Assembly (NCBI GenBank): GCA_963736055.1
Contig: CAVTNM010000008.1
Span: 1,860,001-1,924,000 of the forward strand
Reading direction: 5' to 3'
Length of the DNA stretch: 64,000 bases
DNA from: AC-32 sp963736055
GTDB lineage: Bacteria > Actinomycetota > Thermoleophilia > Gaiellales > Gaiellaceae
Both the position numbers and the translations under genes were made by a program. The notes below the pieces were generated by a model, which was not told the DNA's origin, searched no databases, and saw only the letters and a list, made by a program, of their open reading frames with translations. Every line of letters starts with the position of its first letter. Within the stretch, counting starts at the first letter, position 1. This document shows, piece after piece, positions 50,826-59,122 of the stretch.

Positions 50826-51093
50826 GACCACGCGCACACGGCTACATCGGAGACTCTATGGCGCGCGGCGATCGCGGCGGTCATGAGAACGAAACACATC
50901 GGCTGTTGCACGCGCCTCGTACGTCAGCCCGGCGGTTGTCGAGCAGTATCTCGACGATCGAACCATCGATGATTTTCGCCCGCATCATTTGCGGGTCGTG
51001 GGCGCGTGCGATATGGGCCTCGATCTCGAGGAACGGGCGCTGCTCAGCCTGTTGCGTTCCTGGCGGATACGCAGGGCGCGTGAAGCAGCATAG
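50826..51093 (+). pseudogene. Remnant of a DNA topoisomerase IB gene (C-terminus)
   Basis: No long gene spans this gap, but from 50887 the frame reads NTSAVARASYVSPAVVEQYL, DDRTIDDFRPHHLRVVG and ERALLSLLRSWRIRRAREAA up to TAG 51091-51093. NTxAVARxSYV is the active-site region of bacterial/viral topoisomerase IB, whose catalytic Tyr is the Y of SYV. Just upstream in another frame (after TAG at 50823-50825) is SETLWRAAIAAV; one extra base near 50884 joins them. The N-terminal 200 or more residues are missing, so this is a gene remnant next to the divergent dehydrogenase start. Recognition is by motif only. Confidence 0.55.
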
Positions 51094-51152
51094 GATTACC
51101 GCTATCTTTACGTTGGGCTGGATGCAATCCGTACGAGAAAGAGGAGGCCGAC

Positions 51153-51350
51153 TTGGCACGCAAGACCGTGCTCGTCTGTGACAGCTGCGGTAGGGAAGTG
51201 GGCGAAGGAAAGGGCGCGACGATGCGCCTGAACTTCTCCGACGCTCGACGCGGTTCGAAGCAGGCTGATCTCTGCGACAACTGCGCCGGCGGAATGCCCG
51301 GTCACGCGGTCGCCCGGCGGGGCCGGCGACCGAAGTCGGCGACGGCCTAG
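51153..51350 (+). CDS. Small zinc-ribbon-like protein (65 aa)
   Basis: TTG 51153 with AGAGGAGG seven bases upstream. The 65 residues hold two CxxC pairs, VCDSCGREV and LCDNCAGGM, separated by a loop with LNFSDARRGSKQ, and end in a basic tail (ARRGRRPKSATA). The pattern suggests a single treble-clef or zinc-ribbon unit plus a nucleic-acid-binding tail, like the C-terminal part of Lsr2-type or other actinobacterial small zinc proteins. The partner is unknown. Confidence 0.75.
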   Translation: MARKTVLVCDSCGREVGEGKGATMRLNFSDARRGSKQADLCDNCAGGMPGHAVARRGRRPKSATA

Positions 51351-51427
51351 CCGCGTCGCTGTCGGGGCCGCGCCGCCTCGGCTTTTCGCAAGACGGAGCC
51401 GTCGGGCCCCGGGACTAGGATGGGCCC

Positions 51428-54352
51428 GTGCCTCTGAGCCTGCTCGCAGGGCCTGCCAACGCGGGGAAGGTCGCGCTCCTGCTCGAGCGTTACCTGGGCG
51501 CGCTCGAAGCAGATCCGATCCTGATCGTGCCGAACCGGCCGGACGTCGACCGGGCGGAGCGCGCGCTGCTGGAGCGGACCGGCGCGCTCGTCGGCGGCTC
51601 GATCGGCACCTTCGACGACCTCTTCGAGCGGATCGCCCGAGGCAACGGCGCCCACCGCCCCGTCGTGACCCAGACACAGCGCACGCTGCTCCTGCGGCGG
51701 GTGATCGCGGCGGCGAGCGGGGGGCTCGGGCGCTCGGCGCGGTTCGGCGGCTTCGCCGACGCGCTCGGGGCGACCGTCGCCGAGCTCGAGTCCGCGCTGC
51801 TCGATCCGGGAGAGCTCGAGGGCGAGCTCGCCGAGCTCTACCGCGCGTACCGGGACGAGCTCGACCGGCTCGGCCTCTGGGATCGCGAGCTGGAGCGCCG
51901 TCACGCGGCCGAACGGGCCGGCGGCGAGCTCGAGGCCTGGAGCCCGCGACCGGTCTTCGCGTACGGCTTCGAGGACCTGACCGGCGCCGAGTGGGCGTTG
52001 CTGGAGGCGCTGGCCGCCCGCGCAGACGTGACCGTCTCGCTCCCGTACGAGCCCGGTCGCGACGCGTTCGCGTCGCTTTCTCGCACCTCCGACGACCTGA
52101 ACGAGCTGGCGGCGACTCGCGAGGAGCTTCCTCCGAACCCGGGTGCGCGCACCGCGCCGCTCGCGCACCTCGAGCGCACCCTCTTCGGCGAAGAGGGCGA
52201 GGCGCCGGAGCTCGACGGCTCGATCCGCTTCCTCGAGGGCGCAGGGCTGCGCGGCACGCTCGAGCTCGTGGCCGAAGAGGTGCTGGCGCTGCTGCGCTCG
52301 GGCACGGAGGCGGACGAGATCGCCGTCGTCTGCCCCTCCCTCGACCGCTGGCGTGCGCCGCTCGACACCGCGTTCACGACCCTCGGCGTGCCCTACGCCC
52401 TCGAGGGCCGCCTTCGTCTCGGACAGACCCCGTTCGGGCAGGCGCTTCTCGCGCTGCTGCGCTACGTCTGGCTGGACGGCGAGCGGCGCGACCTCTTCGC
52501 GTTCCTCCGGTCTCCGTTCTCGGGGCTCTCGCGCCCGCACGTCGACTTCCTCGAAGGACGCCTCCGTGGGCGCGGCGTGAACGTCGCGGCCCGGGTCGAG
52601 GAGGAGATCGGCAAGCTCCGCGGGCAGCCGCTGCCGCACCTCGAAGCGGTGCGGACCGCCACCGATCCGCTCGTCGCGGTGGCCGACCTGGCGCGCGCGA
52701 TGACACGTGCGGCTCACGGGCTCGAGTCACCGCCCACGGGAGAGGCCGCGCGGCTCGACCTGCGTGCGCACGAGCAGGTGCGCAAGCTCGTGGCCGAGCT
52801 CGAGGGCTGGCGCGATCTCGGCGGCGAGGTGACGCGCGAGGAGGCGGTGAGCCTGCTCGGCGATTCGCCGGTCAGGCTCGCAGGCGCCGGCGAGGCAGGC
52901 CGGGTGGCCGTGCTCGACCTCCTGCGCGCCCGCACCCGACGGTTCGAAGTGGTCTTCGTGCTCGGCCTGGAGGAAGGACGCCTCCCGCGCCGTGCTCTGG
53001 GATCGCCCTTCCTCGACGACGACCAGAAGGCCGAGCTCGAGCGTTCGTCCCGCGCGGGACGGCTGCTCCGCACCGACCCGGTCGCCCGCGACCGCTACCT
53101 CTTCTACACGGCCTGTACCCGTCCGACGCGGCGGCTCTACCTGGTGCGCGAGGCTGCGAACGACGAGGGGTCACCGCGCGAAGCGAGCCCGTTCTGGGAC
53201 GAGGCGCGTGGGCTCTTTGCGCCCGAGGAGGCCGAGCGCTGGACGCGGCGACGGCCGCTCGCGGCGCTGACCTGGCCGCTCGAGACCGCGCCGAGCGAGC
53301 GCGAGCGGCTGCGGGCCCTCGCGGCGCTCGCGTCGGACGACCGCGGCCCGGCTGACGCTCTCGCGCGCGCCAACGGCTGGGAGCGGCAGCTGGAACGGGC
53401 GCTCGGCGCCTTCGACCGGCCGACTCGGCTGACGAGCGTCGACGTCCTGGACGAGCTGCGCCGCAAGACGAGCTTCTCCGTCACCGACCTCGAGCGCTTC
53501 GCCGACTGCTCGTCGATGTGGCTCTTCGAGCGCGTCGTCTCGCCGAGGAGCATCGACGCGGAGGTCGATGCGCGCCTCCGCGGCACCGTCGCCCACCAGG
53601 CGCTGTTCACGTTCTTCAAGGGCCTGCCGAAGCGCACCGGGGCGGAGCGGGTGCAGGCCGAGAACCTCGAAGACTCCCTCGCGTTCCTGCGCGAGTGCCT
53701 AGCCGAGGCGATCCAGGCTCACGTCCGGGTGGACGTCCCCGAGCTGGAGCGAAACGAGCTCGAGCAGAGCCTCGCCCGCGACCTGGAGGAGCTCGTGCGC
53801 CGCGAGTCAGAGTCGGAGTCGCCGCTCGTCCCGAACCGCTTCGAGGTCTCGTTCGGGTCGGAGCGCTCGGCGCCGGAGCTGCAGCGCGGGCTCGACCTCG
53901 GCGGATTCACCGTGTCCGGCAAGATCGACCGGATCGACCGCGACCCGTTCGGGGCGCGCGGGATGGTGGTCGACTACAAGTCCGGCAGGACGGCGCACTC
54001 GGCGGCGGAGATCGAGCGCGCGCACCTCCTGCAGATCCCGCTCTACATGCTCGTGCTGCGCGACCTGGTGGGGATCGAGCCCCTCGGCGGCGTCTACCGG
54101 GCGCTTGCGGGCGACGGAAAGGCTCGCGGCCTGCTCCGGTCCGACCTCCGTGAGGACGGCGTCCCCGGCTTCCAGAAGAACGACTACCTCGACGAGGATT
54201 CGTTCTGGGCGCAAGTCGAGCAGGCGCAGGAGCGAGCCCGGACCGCGGTCAGCCGCATCCGCGAGGGCGACGTCAAGCACGACCCGAAAGGCGGTTTCCC
54301 GTGCCCGTCGTGGTGCAGCCTCTGGACGATGTGCCGGGTGAAGCGCTCATGA
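51428..54352 (+). CDS. addB: AddB-like helicase-nuclease subunit (PD-(D/E)XK, Fe-S)
   Basis: 974 residues from GTG 51428. The N-terminal P-loop is degenerate: LLAGPANAGKVALLLERYL, with Val where Walker A has Thr/Ser, so ATP hydrolysis is doubtful, as in AddB. Helicase-like segments follow (AVVCPSLDRWRAPLDTAFTT, FEVVFVLGLEEGRLPRRALG, YLFYTACTRPTRRLYLV). The C-terminal nuclease has the PD-(D/E)XK core GKIDRIDRDPFGARGMVVDYK, and Cys residues at FADCSSMW and CPSWCSLWTMC fit an iron-sulfur cluster pinning the nuclease domain. It works with the following AddA-like protein in double-strand-break end resection; ATGA overlap couples them. Confidence 0.9.
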   Translation: MPLSLLAGPANAGKVALLLERYLGALEADPILIVPNRPDVDRAERALLERTGALVGGSIGTFDDLFERIARGNGAHRPVVTQTQRTLLLRRVIAAASGGLGRSARFGGFADALGATVAELESALLDPGELEGELAELYRAYRDELDRLGLWDRELERRHAAERAGGELEAWSPRPVFAYGFEDLTGAEWALLEALAARADVTVSLPYEPGRDAFASLSRTSDDLNELAATREELPPNPGARTAPLAHLERTLFGEEGEAPELDGSIRFLEGAGLRGTLELVAEEVLALLRSGTEADEIAVVCPSLDRWRAPLDTAFTTLGVPYALEGRLRLGQTPFGQALLALLRYVWLDGERRDLFAFLRSPFSGLSRPHVDFLEGRLRGRGVNVAARVEEEIGKLRGQPLPHLEAVRTATDPLVAVADLARAMTRAAHGLESPPTGEAARLDLRAHEQVRKLVAELEGWRDLGGEVTREEAVSLLGDSPVRLAGAGEAGRVAVLDLLRARTRRFEVVFVLGLEEGRLPRRALGSPFLDDDQKAELERSSRAGRLLRTDPVARDRYLFYTACTRPTRRLYLVREAANDEGSPREASPFWDEARGLFAPEEAERWTRRRPLAALTWPLETAPSERERLRALAALASDDRGPADALARANGWERQLERALGAFDRPTRLTSVDVLDELRRKTSFSVTDLERFADCSSMWLFERVVSPRSIDAEVDARLRGTVAHQALFTFFKGLPKRTGAERVQAENLEDSLAFLRECLAEAIQAHVRVDVPELERNELEQSLARDLEELVRRESESESPLVPNRFEVSFGSERSAPELQRGLDLGGFTVSGKIDRIDRDPFGARGMVVDYKSGRTAHSAAEIERAHLLQIPLYMLVLRDLVGIEPLGGVYRALAGDGKARGLLRSDLREDGVPGFQKNDYLDEDSFWAQVEQAQERARTAVSRIREGDVKHDPKGGFPCPSWCSLWTMCRVKRS

Positions 54353-57300
54353 GCACCGTCGAGGCTCCCAATCTCGAGCAGCAGCGGGCAATCGAGGAGC
54401 CGGGAGTCGTCTTCGTCTCGGCCGGGGCGGGCACCGGCAAGACGACGGTGATCGTCGAGCGCTTTTGCCGCGCGGTCTGCGAGCGCGGGCTGGACGTCGA
54501 TTCCATCCTCGTGATCACCTACACCGAGCGTGCGGCCGGCGAGTTGCGGGGCCGGATCCGGCGGCGTCTGCACGAGTTGGGCCGCCACGACCTCGAGCGG
54601 GGCCTCGACGCGGCCTGGATCTCGACGATCCACGGTTTCTGCCATCGGCTCCTCAGGGCCCATCCGTTCGCGGCCGGGATCGACCCGCGGTTTCGCGTCC
54701 TCGACGACAGCCAGGGCAGGGTGCTGCGCGGCGAGGCTTTCCGGGAGGCGCTGGAGGAGTTCTGTGCGGGCGGGAACGAGGAGCGGCTGAGGCTGCTCGC
54801 CTCGTACGGCGGCCGCCGCCTGCGCCGGATGCTGACCGGCGTGCACGAGACCCTGCGCTCCTCCGGGCTCGAGCTGCGCCTCGAGGCAACCGGCGACCCG
54901 CGGCTCGAGGCGCGGGTCGAAGACCTCCGCAGCGCGGCCGAAGCGCTCGGGAGCGAGCGGGCGATCGAGGCGCTGCGTCTGCTCGATCCTCCGCCGAGGC
55001 CCGAGCAGCTGCTCGACCTGACCGAGCTGGCCGACCCGAGCGACGCAGCCGAGACCTACGAGGACGCGCGGCGCGAGCTCGAGCAGGCCGCGCTCGAGGC
55101 CCTTGCGGCGCGGGACCGCGAGCAGCTGCAGGAGCTCCTGCTCGCCTACGACCGCGCCTACCGCGCGGCGAAGGACCGCGAGTCCGCGCTCGACTTCGAG
55201 GACCTCCAGCTGCTCGCGCGCTCGCTGCTCCAGGAGAACCCGGAGATCCGCGAGCGCGAGAGCTGGCGCTTTGCCTCGATCATGGTCGACGAGTTCCAGG
55301 ACACGAACCGCCTCCAGTGCGAGCTGGTGGACCTGCTTGCGCGCGAAGGGGCCGAGCTCTTCTTCGTGGGCGACGAGTTCCAGTCGATCTACCGCTTCCG
55401 GCACGCGGACGTCGAGGTCTTCCGCGAGCGGCGCGAGCAGGTCGGCGGTGTCCTCGCGCTGACCCAGAACTACCGCTCGCGCCCCGAGGTGCTCGACGTG
55501 ATCAACCACCTCTTCGCGGCCGACTTCGGTGAGACCTTCCAGCCGCTCGACGCGGCCGGCCGCTTCGCCGATCCGGCCTTCGGAGCCGCGGTCGAGCTCC
55601 TCGTGACCGACAAGGCGAGCTACGCGGGCACGGGCACGCACTGGCGCGAGGCCGAGGCGCGGCACATCGCCCGCCGCGTGCGGGAGCTCGTGGACGCGGG
55701 TGAGGCGACTCCGGGTGAGATCGTGCTCCTGTTCGCCGCGGGCACGGACGCACGGATCTACGAGGAGCAGCTGCGGGCGCTCGATCTGCCCACCTTCCGC
55801 GCGACCGGCCGCGACTACTACCACCAGCAGCAGGTCGTCGACCTGCTTGCGTACCTGAGGCTCCTCCACAACCGCTACGACGACGAGGCGCTCGTGACCG
55901 TGCTCGCCTCGCCGTTCGTCGGCGTCTCCAACGACGGGCTCGTGCTGCTCCGCCGGGCGGCGCCGAAGCGACCGCTCTTCTGCGGGCTCGAGAAGAGCGT
56001 GCCGGAAGGGGTCTCGGCGCGCGACGAGCGGCTCTTCCAGGCGTTCAAGCAGCGCTTCGACCGGCTTTCCGCGCAGGCGCCGTCGCTGTCGCTCGAGCTG
56101 CTCTGCGAGCAGATCGTCTGCGCGCACGACTACGACCTGGCGGTGCTGGCGCAGTGGGACGGACGCCGCCGCTACGCCAACCTGCGCAAGCTGGCGCGCC
56201 TCGCGCGCTCGTACGAGGAGCTGCGCGGGCCCGACGTCCAGGGGTTCGTGCGCTTCGTGGCCGAGCAGGACGCGGTCGGTGCCTCGGAGCTCGAGGCCGT
56301 CGCCGAGGAGGAGGGGACGGACGTGATCCGCCTCCTGACCATCCATTCGGCGAAGGGGCTGGAGTTCAAGGTCGTCGTCGTGGCCGACGCGGGCCGCGAC
56401 CGTGGACGGCACGACGCCGACGAGATTCTCTGCCTGCCGGACGGGCGCCTCGGCTTCCGGGTCGCCGAGCCGTCTACCGGAAAGCGGCTCTCCACCTCGG
56501 AGTACGAGACCGTCAGGTCGGCCGAGCAGGACGCGGAGGGGGCCGAGCGGCTCCGCCTGTACTACGTGGCGATGACCCGGGCGATCGACCGTCTGATCGT
56601 CTCCGGCGCGATCGACCAGGACCGCAAGGCCGACGCGAGCACGCCGATCGGCTGGGTCCTCGAGCGGCTCGACGCGAGCGAGCTCGACGAGGTCGGCGTC
56701 GAGCCCGGCCCGGTGGAGATCGAGCGCGGCGGAGCGCGGCTGCTGATCCGGCTCGACCGCCATGCGCCCGAGCCGTCCTTCGTGGAGGCGTCCCCGACGG
56801 TGGAGCAGCTCGAGCTCTTCGAGGTGGCTGGGAACGGCGGCGTGCCGGCGGAGGCGCCCGAGCTCGTACCGCTGGCCGAGGTGCCTGCCCCGCCGCTCCA
56901 CCGGGTGCGCCGGCTGTCGTACAGCGCGCTCTCGCTCTTCGAGCGCTGCTCGTACCGGTACTTCGCCGAACGCGTGGTCGGGCTCCGCCCCGCCGATGCG
57001 TCCGGCTCGGTTCCGGGTCAGACGGGCCTAGCCGCGACCGAGATCGGCGATGCCGTGCACGCCCTGCTCGAGCGGATCGACCTCCGAGCCCCGGCCGTTC
57101 CGGACGATCTCGACGAGATCGTCCGCGCCCGCTACCCGGCGGCAACCGGCGACGAGCTCGAGCGCATCAGAGGCTTCGTGGCGTCGTACTGCGCGTCCGA
57201 GCTGGGTGCCCGCGTCGCGTCTCTCGAAGGCGCCGCCGCCGAGCTGCCCTTCGCCTTCGAGCACGACGGCGTTCTTCTCCACGGCCGCATCGACGTTCTG

Positions 57301-57660
57301 CACCGTGACGGCCCGAGCGCACTCGTGCTCGACTACAAGACGAACTCCCTCGCGGAGGCCGAGCCCGACGAGATCGTCGAGGCCGACTACCGGTTGCAGC
57401 GGCTCGTCTACGCACTGGCCTGCTTCCGGGCCGGTGCGGAGCAGGTCGAGGTCGTCTACCACTTCCTCGAGCGCCCGGACGCCGTCGTCTCGACGGGCTT
57501 TGTGAGTTCCGATGTGCCCGCGCTCGAGTCCGAGCTCTCCGAGGCGATCGCCCGCATTCAGGCGGGGGAGTTCCGGCCGACCCCCAGCGAGTTCGTCTGC
57601 GCGGACTGCCCGGCGCTGAACCTGGTCTGCGCCGGGCCGCGCCTGCGCAACGGCGGCTGA
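54349..57660 (+). CDS. addA: AddA-like UvrD/Rep-family helicase-nuclease (Fe-S)
   Basis: 1103 residues from ATG 54349, overlapping the addB-like stop. Helicase motifs are complete: VSAGAGTGKTTVIVERF, TYTERAAGELRGRI, STIHGFCHRLLRAHP, MVDEFQDTNRLQ (DExQ), TQNYRSRPEVLDVI, and LLTIHSAKGLEFKVVVVADA. The C-terminal nuclease has HGRIDVLHRDGPSALVLDYK, and Cys residues FERCSYRYF and FVCADCPALNLVC fit an iron-sulfur site. The two subunits each carry a nuclease and a cluster, resembling the AdnAB/AddAB group of actinobacteria. The stop overlaps the nth-like start (GATGG). Confidence 0.93.
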   Translation: MSTVEAPNLEQQRAIEEPGVVFVSAGAGTGKTTVIVERFCRAVCERGLDVDSILVITYTERAAGELRGRIRRRLHELGRHDLERGLDAAWISTIHGFCHRLLRAHPFAAGIDPRFRVLDDSQGRVLRGEAFREALEEFCAGGNEERLRLLASYGGRRLRRMLTGVHETLRSSGLELRLEATGDPRLEARVEDLRSAAEALGSERAIEALRLLDPPPRPEQLLDLTELADPSDAAETYEDARRELEQAALEALAARDREQLQELLLAYDRAYRAAKDRESALDFEDLQLLARSLLQENPEIRERESWRFASIMVDEFQDTNRLQCELVDLLAREGAELFFVGDEFQSIYRFRHADVEVFRERREQVGGVLALTQNYRSRPEVLDVINHLFAADFGETFQPLDAAGRFADPAFGAAVELLVTDKASYAGTGTHWREAEARHIARRVRELVDAGEATPGEIVLLFAAGTDARIYEEQLRALDLPTFRATGRDYYHQQQVVDLLAYLRLLHNRYDDEALVTVLASPFVGVSNDGLVLLRRAAPKRPLFCGLEKSVPEGVSARDERLFQAFKQRFDRLSAQAPSLSLELLCEQIVCAHDYDLAVLAQWDGRRRYANLRKLARLARSYEELRGPDVQGFVRFVAEQDAVGASELEAVAEEEGTDVIRLLTIHSAKGLEFKVVVVADAGRDRGRHDADEILCLPDGRLGFRVAEPSTGKRLSTSEYETVRSAEQDAEGAERLRLYYVAMTRAIDRLIVSGAIDQDRKADASTPIGWVLERLDASELDEVGVEPGPVEIERGGARLLIRLDRHAPEPSFVEASPTVEQLELFEVAGNGGVPAEAPELVPLAEVPAPPLHRVRRLSYSALSLFERCSYRYFAERVVGLRPADASGSVPGQTGLAATEIGDAVHALLERIDLRAPAVPDDLDEIVRARYPAATGDELERIRGFVASYCASELGARVASLEGAAAELPFAFEHDGVLLHGRIDVLHRDGPSALVLDYKTNSLAEAEPDEIVEADYRLQRLVYALACFRAGAEQVEVVYHFLERPDAVVSTGFVSSDVPALESELSEAIARIQAGEFRPTPSEFVCADCPALNLVCAGPRLRNGG

Positions 57661-58361
57661 TGGCTCGCAGCTACGTCTCCGAGGCGCGGCGGCGCGTCGG
57701 GCCGAAGCGCGATCGGATCGTCCCGATCATCGAGCGGCTGCTCGACGAGTATCCCGAGGCGACGATCGCGCTCAGGTTCCACAGCGATCTCGAGCTGCTC
57801 GTCTCCGTGATGCTGTCGGCCCAGACGACCGACGTGAACGTGAACCGCGTCACCGAGCGCCTCTTCCGTAAGTACCGCCGCCCCGAGGACTACCTGGCCG
57901 TGCCCGTGGAGGAGCTCGAGAACGACATCCGCTCGACGGGCTTCTTCCACCAGAAGGCGAAAGCGATTCGCGGAACGATGCAGCTGCTGATCGAGGAGTA
58001 CGACGGTCAGGTGCCCGCGACCCTCGACGAGCTCCTTCGGTTGCCCGGCGTCGCCCGCAAGACGGCCAACGTGGTCGTCGCGGAGCGCGGTGAGGCCGTT
58101 GGGATCGTCGTCGACACCCACGTGCGCAGGCTGTCGCAGCGGCTGGGTCTGACGAGGCGCGAGGACCCGGTCAAGATCGAGCGCGACCTGATGCGGCTCG
58201 TGCCGCGGGAGTACTGGAACGTCTTTCCGCACCTGCTGATCCAGCACGGCCGCCGCGTCTGCCTGGCGCGCTCGCCACGCTGCGAGCTCTGCGTGGTGAA
58301 CGACCTCTGTCCCGCGAGTAGGGTCGAAGTTGGCACAGTCGCGTCACGTTCCGGCGCCTAG
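57660..58361 (+). CDS. nth: Endonuclease III (DNA glycosylase/AP lyase)
   Basis: 233 residues from ATG 57660. Removes oxidised pyrimidines and cuts AP sites. Motifs: LLVSVMLSAQTTDVNVNRVT, HhH LRLPGVARKTANVVVAE with the catalytic Lys, VDTHVRRLSQRLGLT with the catalytic Asp, and the [4Fe-4S] set CLARSPRCELCVVNDLC (C-x6-C-x2-C-x5-C). Normal length plus about 20 extra residues at the N-terminus. Part of the addBA-nth run. Confidence 0.95.
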   Translation: MARSYVSEARRRVGPKRDRIVPIIERLLDEYPEATIALRFHSDLELLVSVMLSAQTTDVNVNRVTERLFRKYRRPEDYLAVPVEELENDIRSTGFFHQKAKAIRGTMQLLIEEYDGQVPATLDELLRLPGVARKTANVVVAERGEAVGIVVDTHVRRLSQRLGLTRREDPVKIERDLMRLVPREYWNVFPHLLIQHGRRVCLARSPRCELCVVNDLCPASRVEVGTVASRSGA

Positions 58362-58370
58362 CCTGGAGCC

Positions 58371-58664
58371 GTGCGCGCCGTCGAGCTCGCGATCTACGCC
58401 GACGCGCTCGCCGGCGAGTCGGCGAGCCTCTCGGCACGCGCCGAGCGGGCGCGTTCCCGGCTCCGGCAGGCGGCGATCGAGAAGCGTGCGCGTCGCGAGC
58501 TGACCGAGGTCGCGGTCGGGCGGCTCGAGGCGCTGGGTCTGCTCGGCGCGATCGACGAGCCGGACGCCCGCGCCGAGTTGCGCGAGCTCGAGGCCGCCCT
58601 CGACGCGCTCGAGGAGCTGCAGGGGTGGGTCGAGACGGAGCTCTCGGGCCTCAGCGCGGCGTGA
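58371..58664 (+). CDS. Small helical protein (97 aa), unknown
   Basis: GTG 58371, nine bases after nth. The 97 residues form a long coiled-coil-like helix pair (LAGESASLSARAERARSRLR, LREL/LDALEELQGWVETEL). It overlaps the convergent PAS-protein gene by 14 bases. No family is recognised; the codon pattern supports a real gene. Confidence 0.55.
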   Translation: MRAVELAIYADALAGESASLSARAERARSRLRQAAIEKRARRELTEVAVGRLEALGLLGAIDEPDARAELRELEAALDALEELQGWVETELSGLSAA

Positions 58665-59095
58665 GCCCGACCAGCAGCCCGCCGTCGTCGTCGTAGGCCG
58701 GGAAGAAGTCGGCGGTGACCGGCTTCACGTGCCCGACGCGCGAGCGCAGCTCGAGCTGCTCGCCCAAGCCGGCGCACGCCCCACTCGAGGGCGATCTGCG
58801 CAGGGCTCGGCCCTTCGAACCCGGAGAGGCCGAGCGCCTCGACGACGTCGCGCCCCATCAGATCCTGCTCGCGATAGCCGGAAAGCTCGAACAGGTCGCG
58901 CCCGATCGCGAGGATGCGCGCGTTCCGGTCGCAGACCACGAACCCCGTGTTCGGCGCCGGGTAGTAGTCCTCGAGCAGCTCGAACAGGAACCCGAACCCG
59001 CACCGGTGGCACGCGACGGCCTGGTCGCTCAGGCCCTCGACCCGGTCATGGTCGATCGAGCGCTCCTTGCAGTTCGGGCAGATGAAGTAAGGCAC
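58651..59095 (-). CDS. PAS-domain protein with N-terminal zinc ribbon, apparent +1 frameshift
   Basis: Starts MPYFICPNCKERSIDHDRVE and continues ACHRCGFGFLFELLEDYYPA, a CxxC...CxxC zinc ribbon, then a PAS-like sensor segment (TGFVVCDRNARILAIGRDLF, ELSGYREQDLMGRDVVEALG). Near 58766-58767 one extra A on the plus strand (a T in the gene) moves the frame; removing it restores VRRLGEQLELRSRVGHVKPV and TADFFPAYDDDGGLLVGLTP before the TGA at 58651-58653. Repaired length is 147 residues. It would be a small redox, ligand or light sensor; no output domain is present. It overlaps the 58371-58664 gene at the 3' end. Confidence 0.72.
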
Positions 59096-59122
59096 CGCCC
59101 GGCGATGGTAGCCAGCGCGGGG

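Noticed and set aside
50858..51181. Two short frames (107 and 92 codons) in the dehydrogenase-zinc protein gap
   Set aside because: Neither has a ribosome site or a recognisable pattern; the topoisomerase IB reading explains the region better.
54184..56901. 905-codon frame on the minus strand
   Set aside because: It lies opposite the AddB/AddA genes and has the Arg/Leu/Val composition of an antisense shadow in high-GC DNA.
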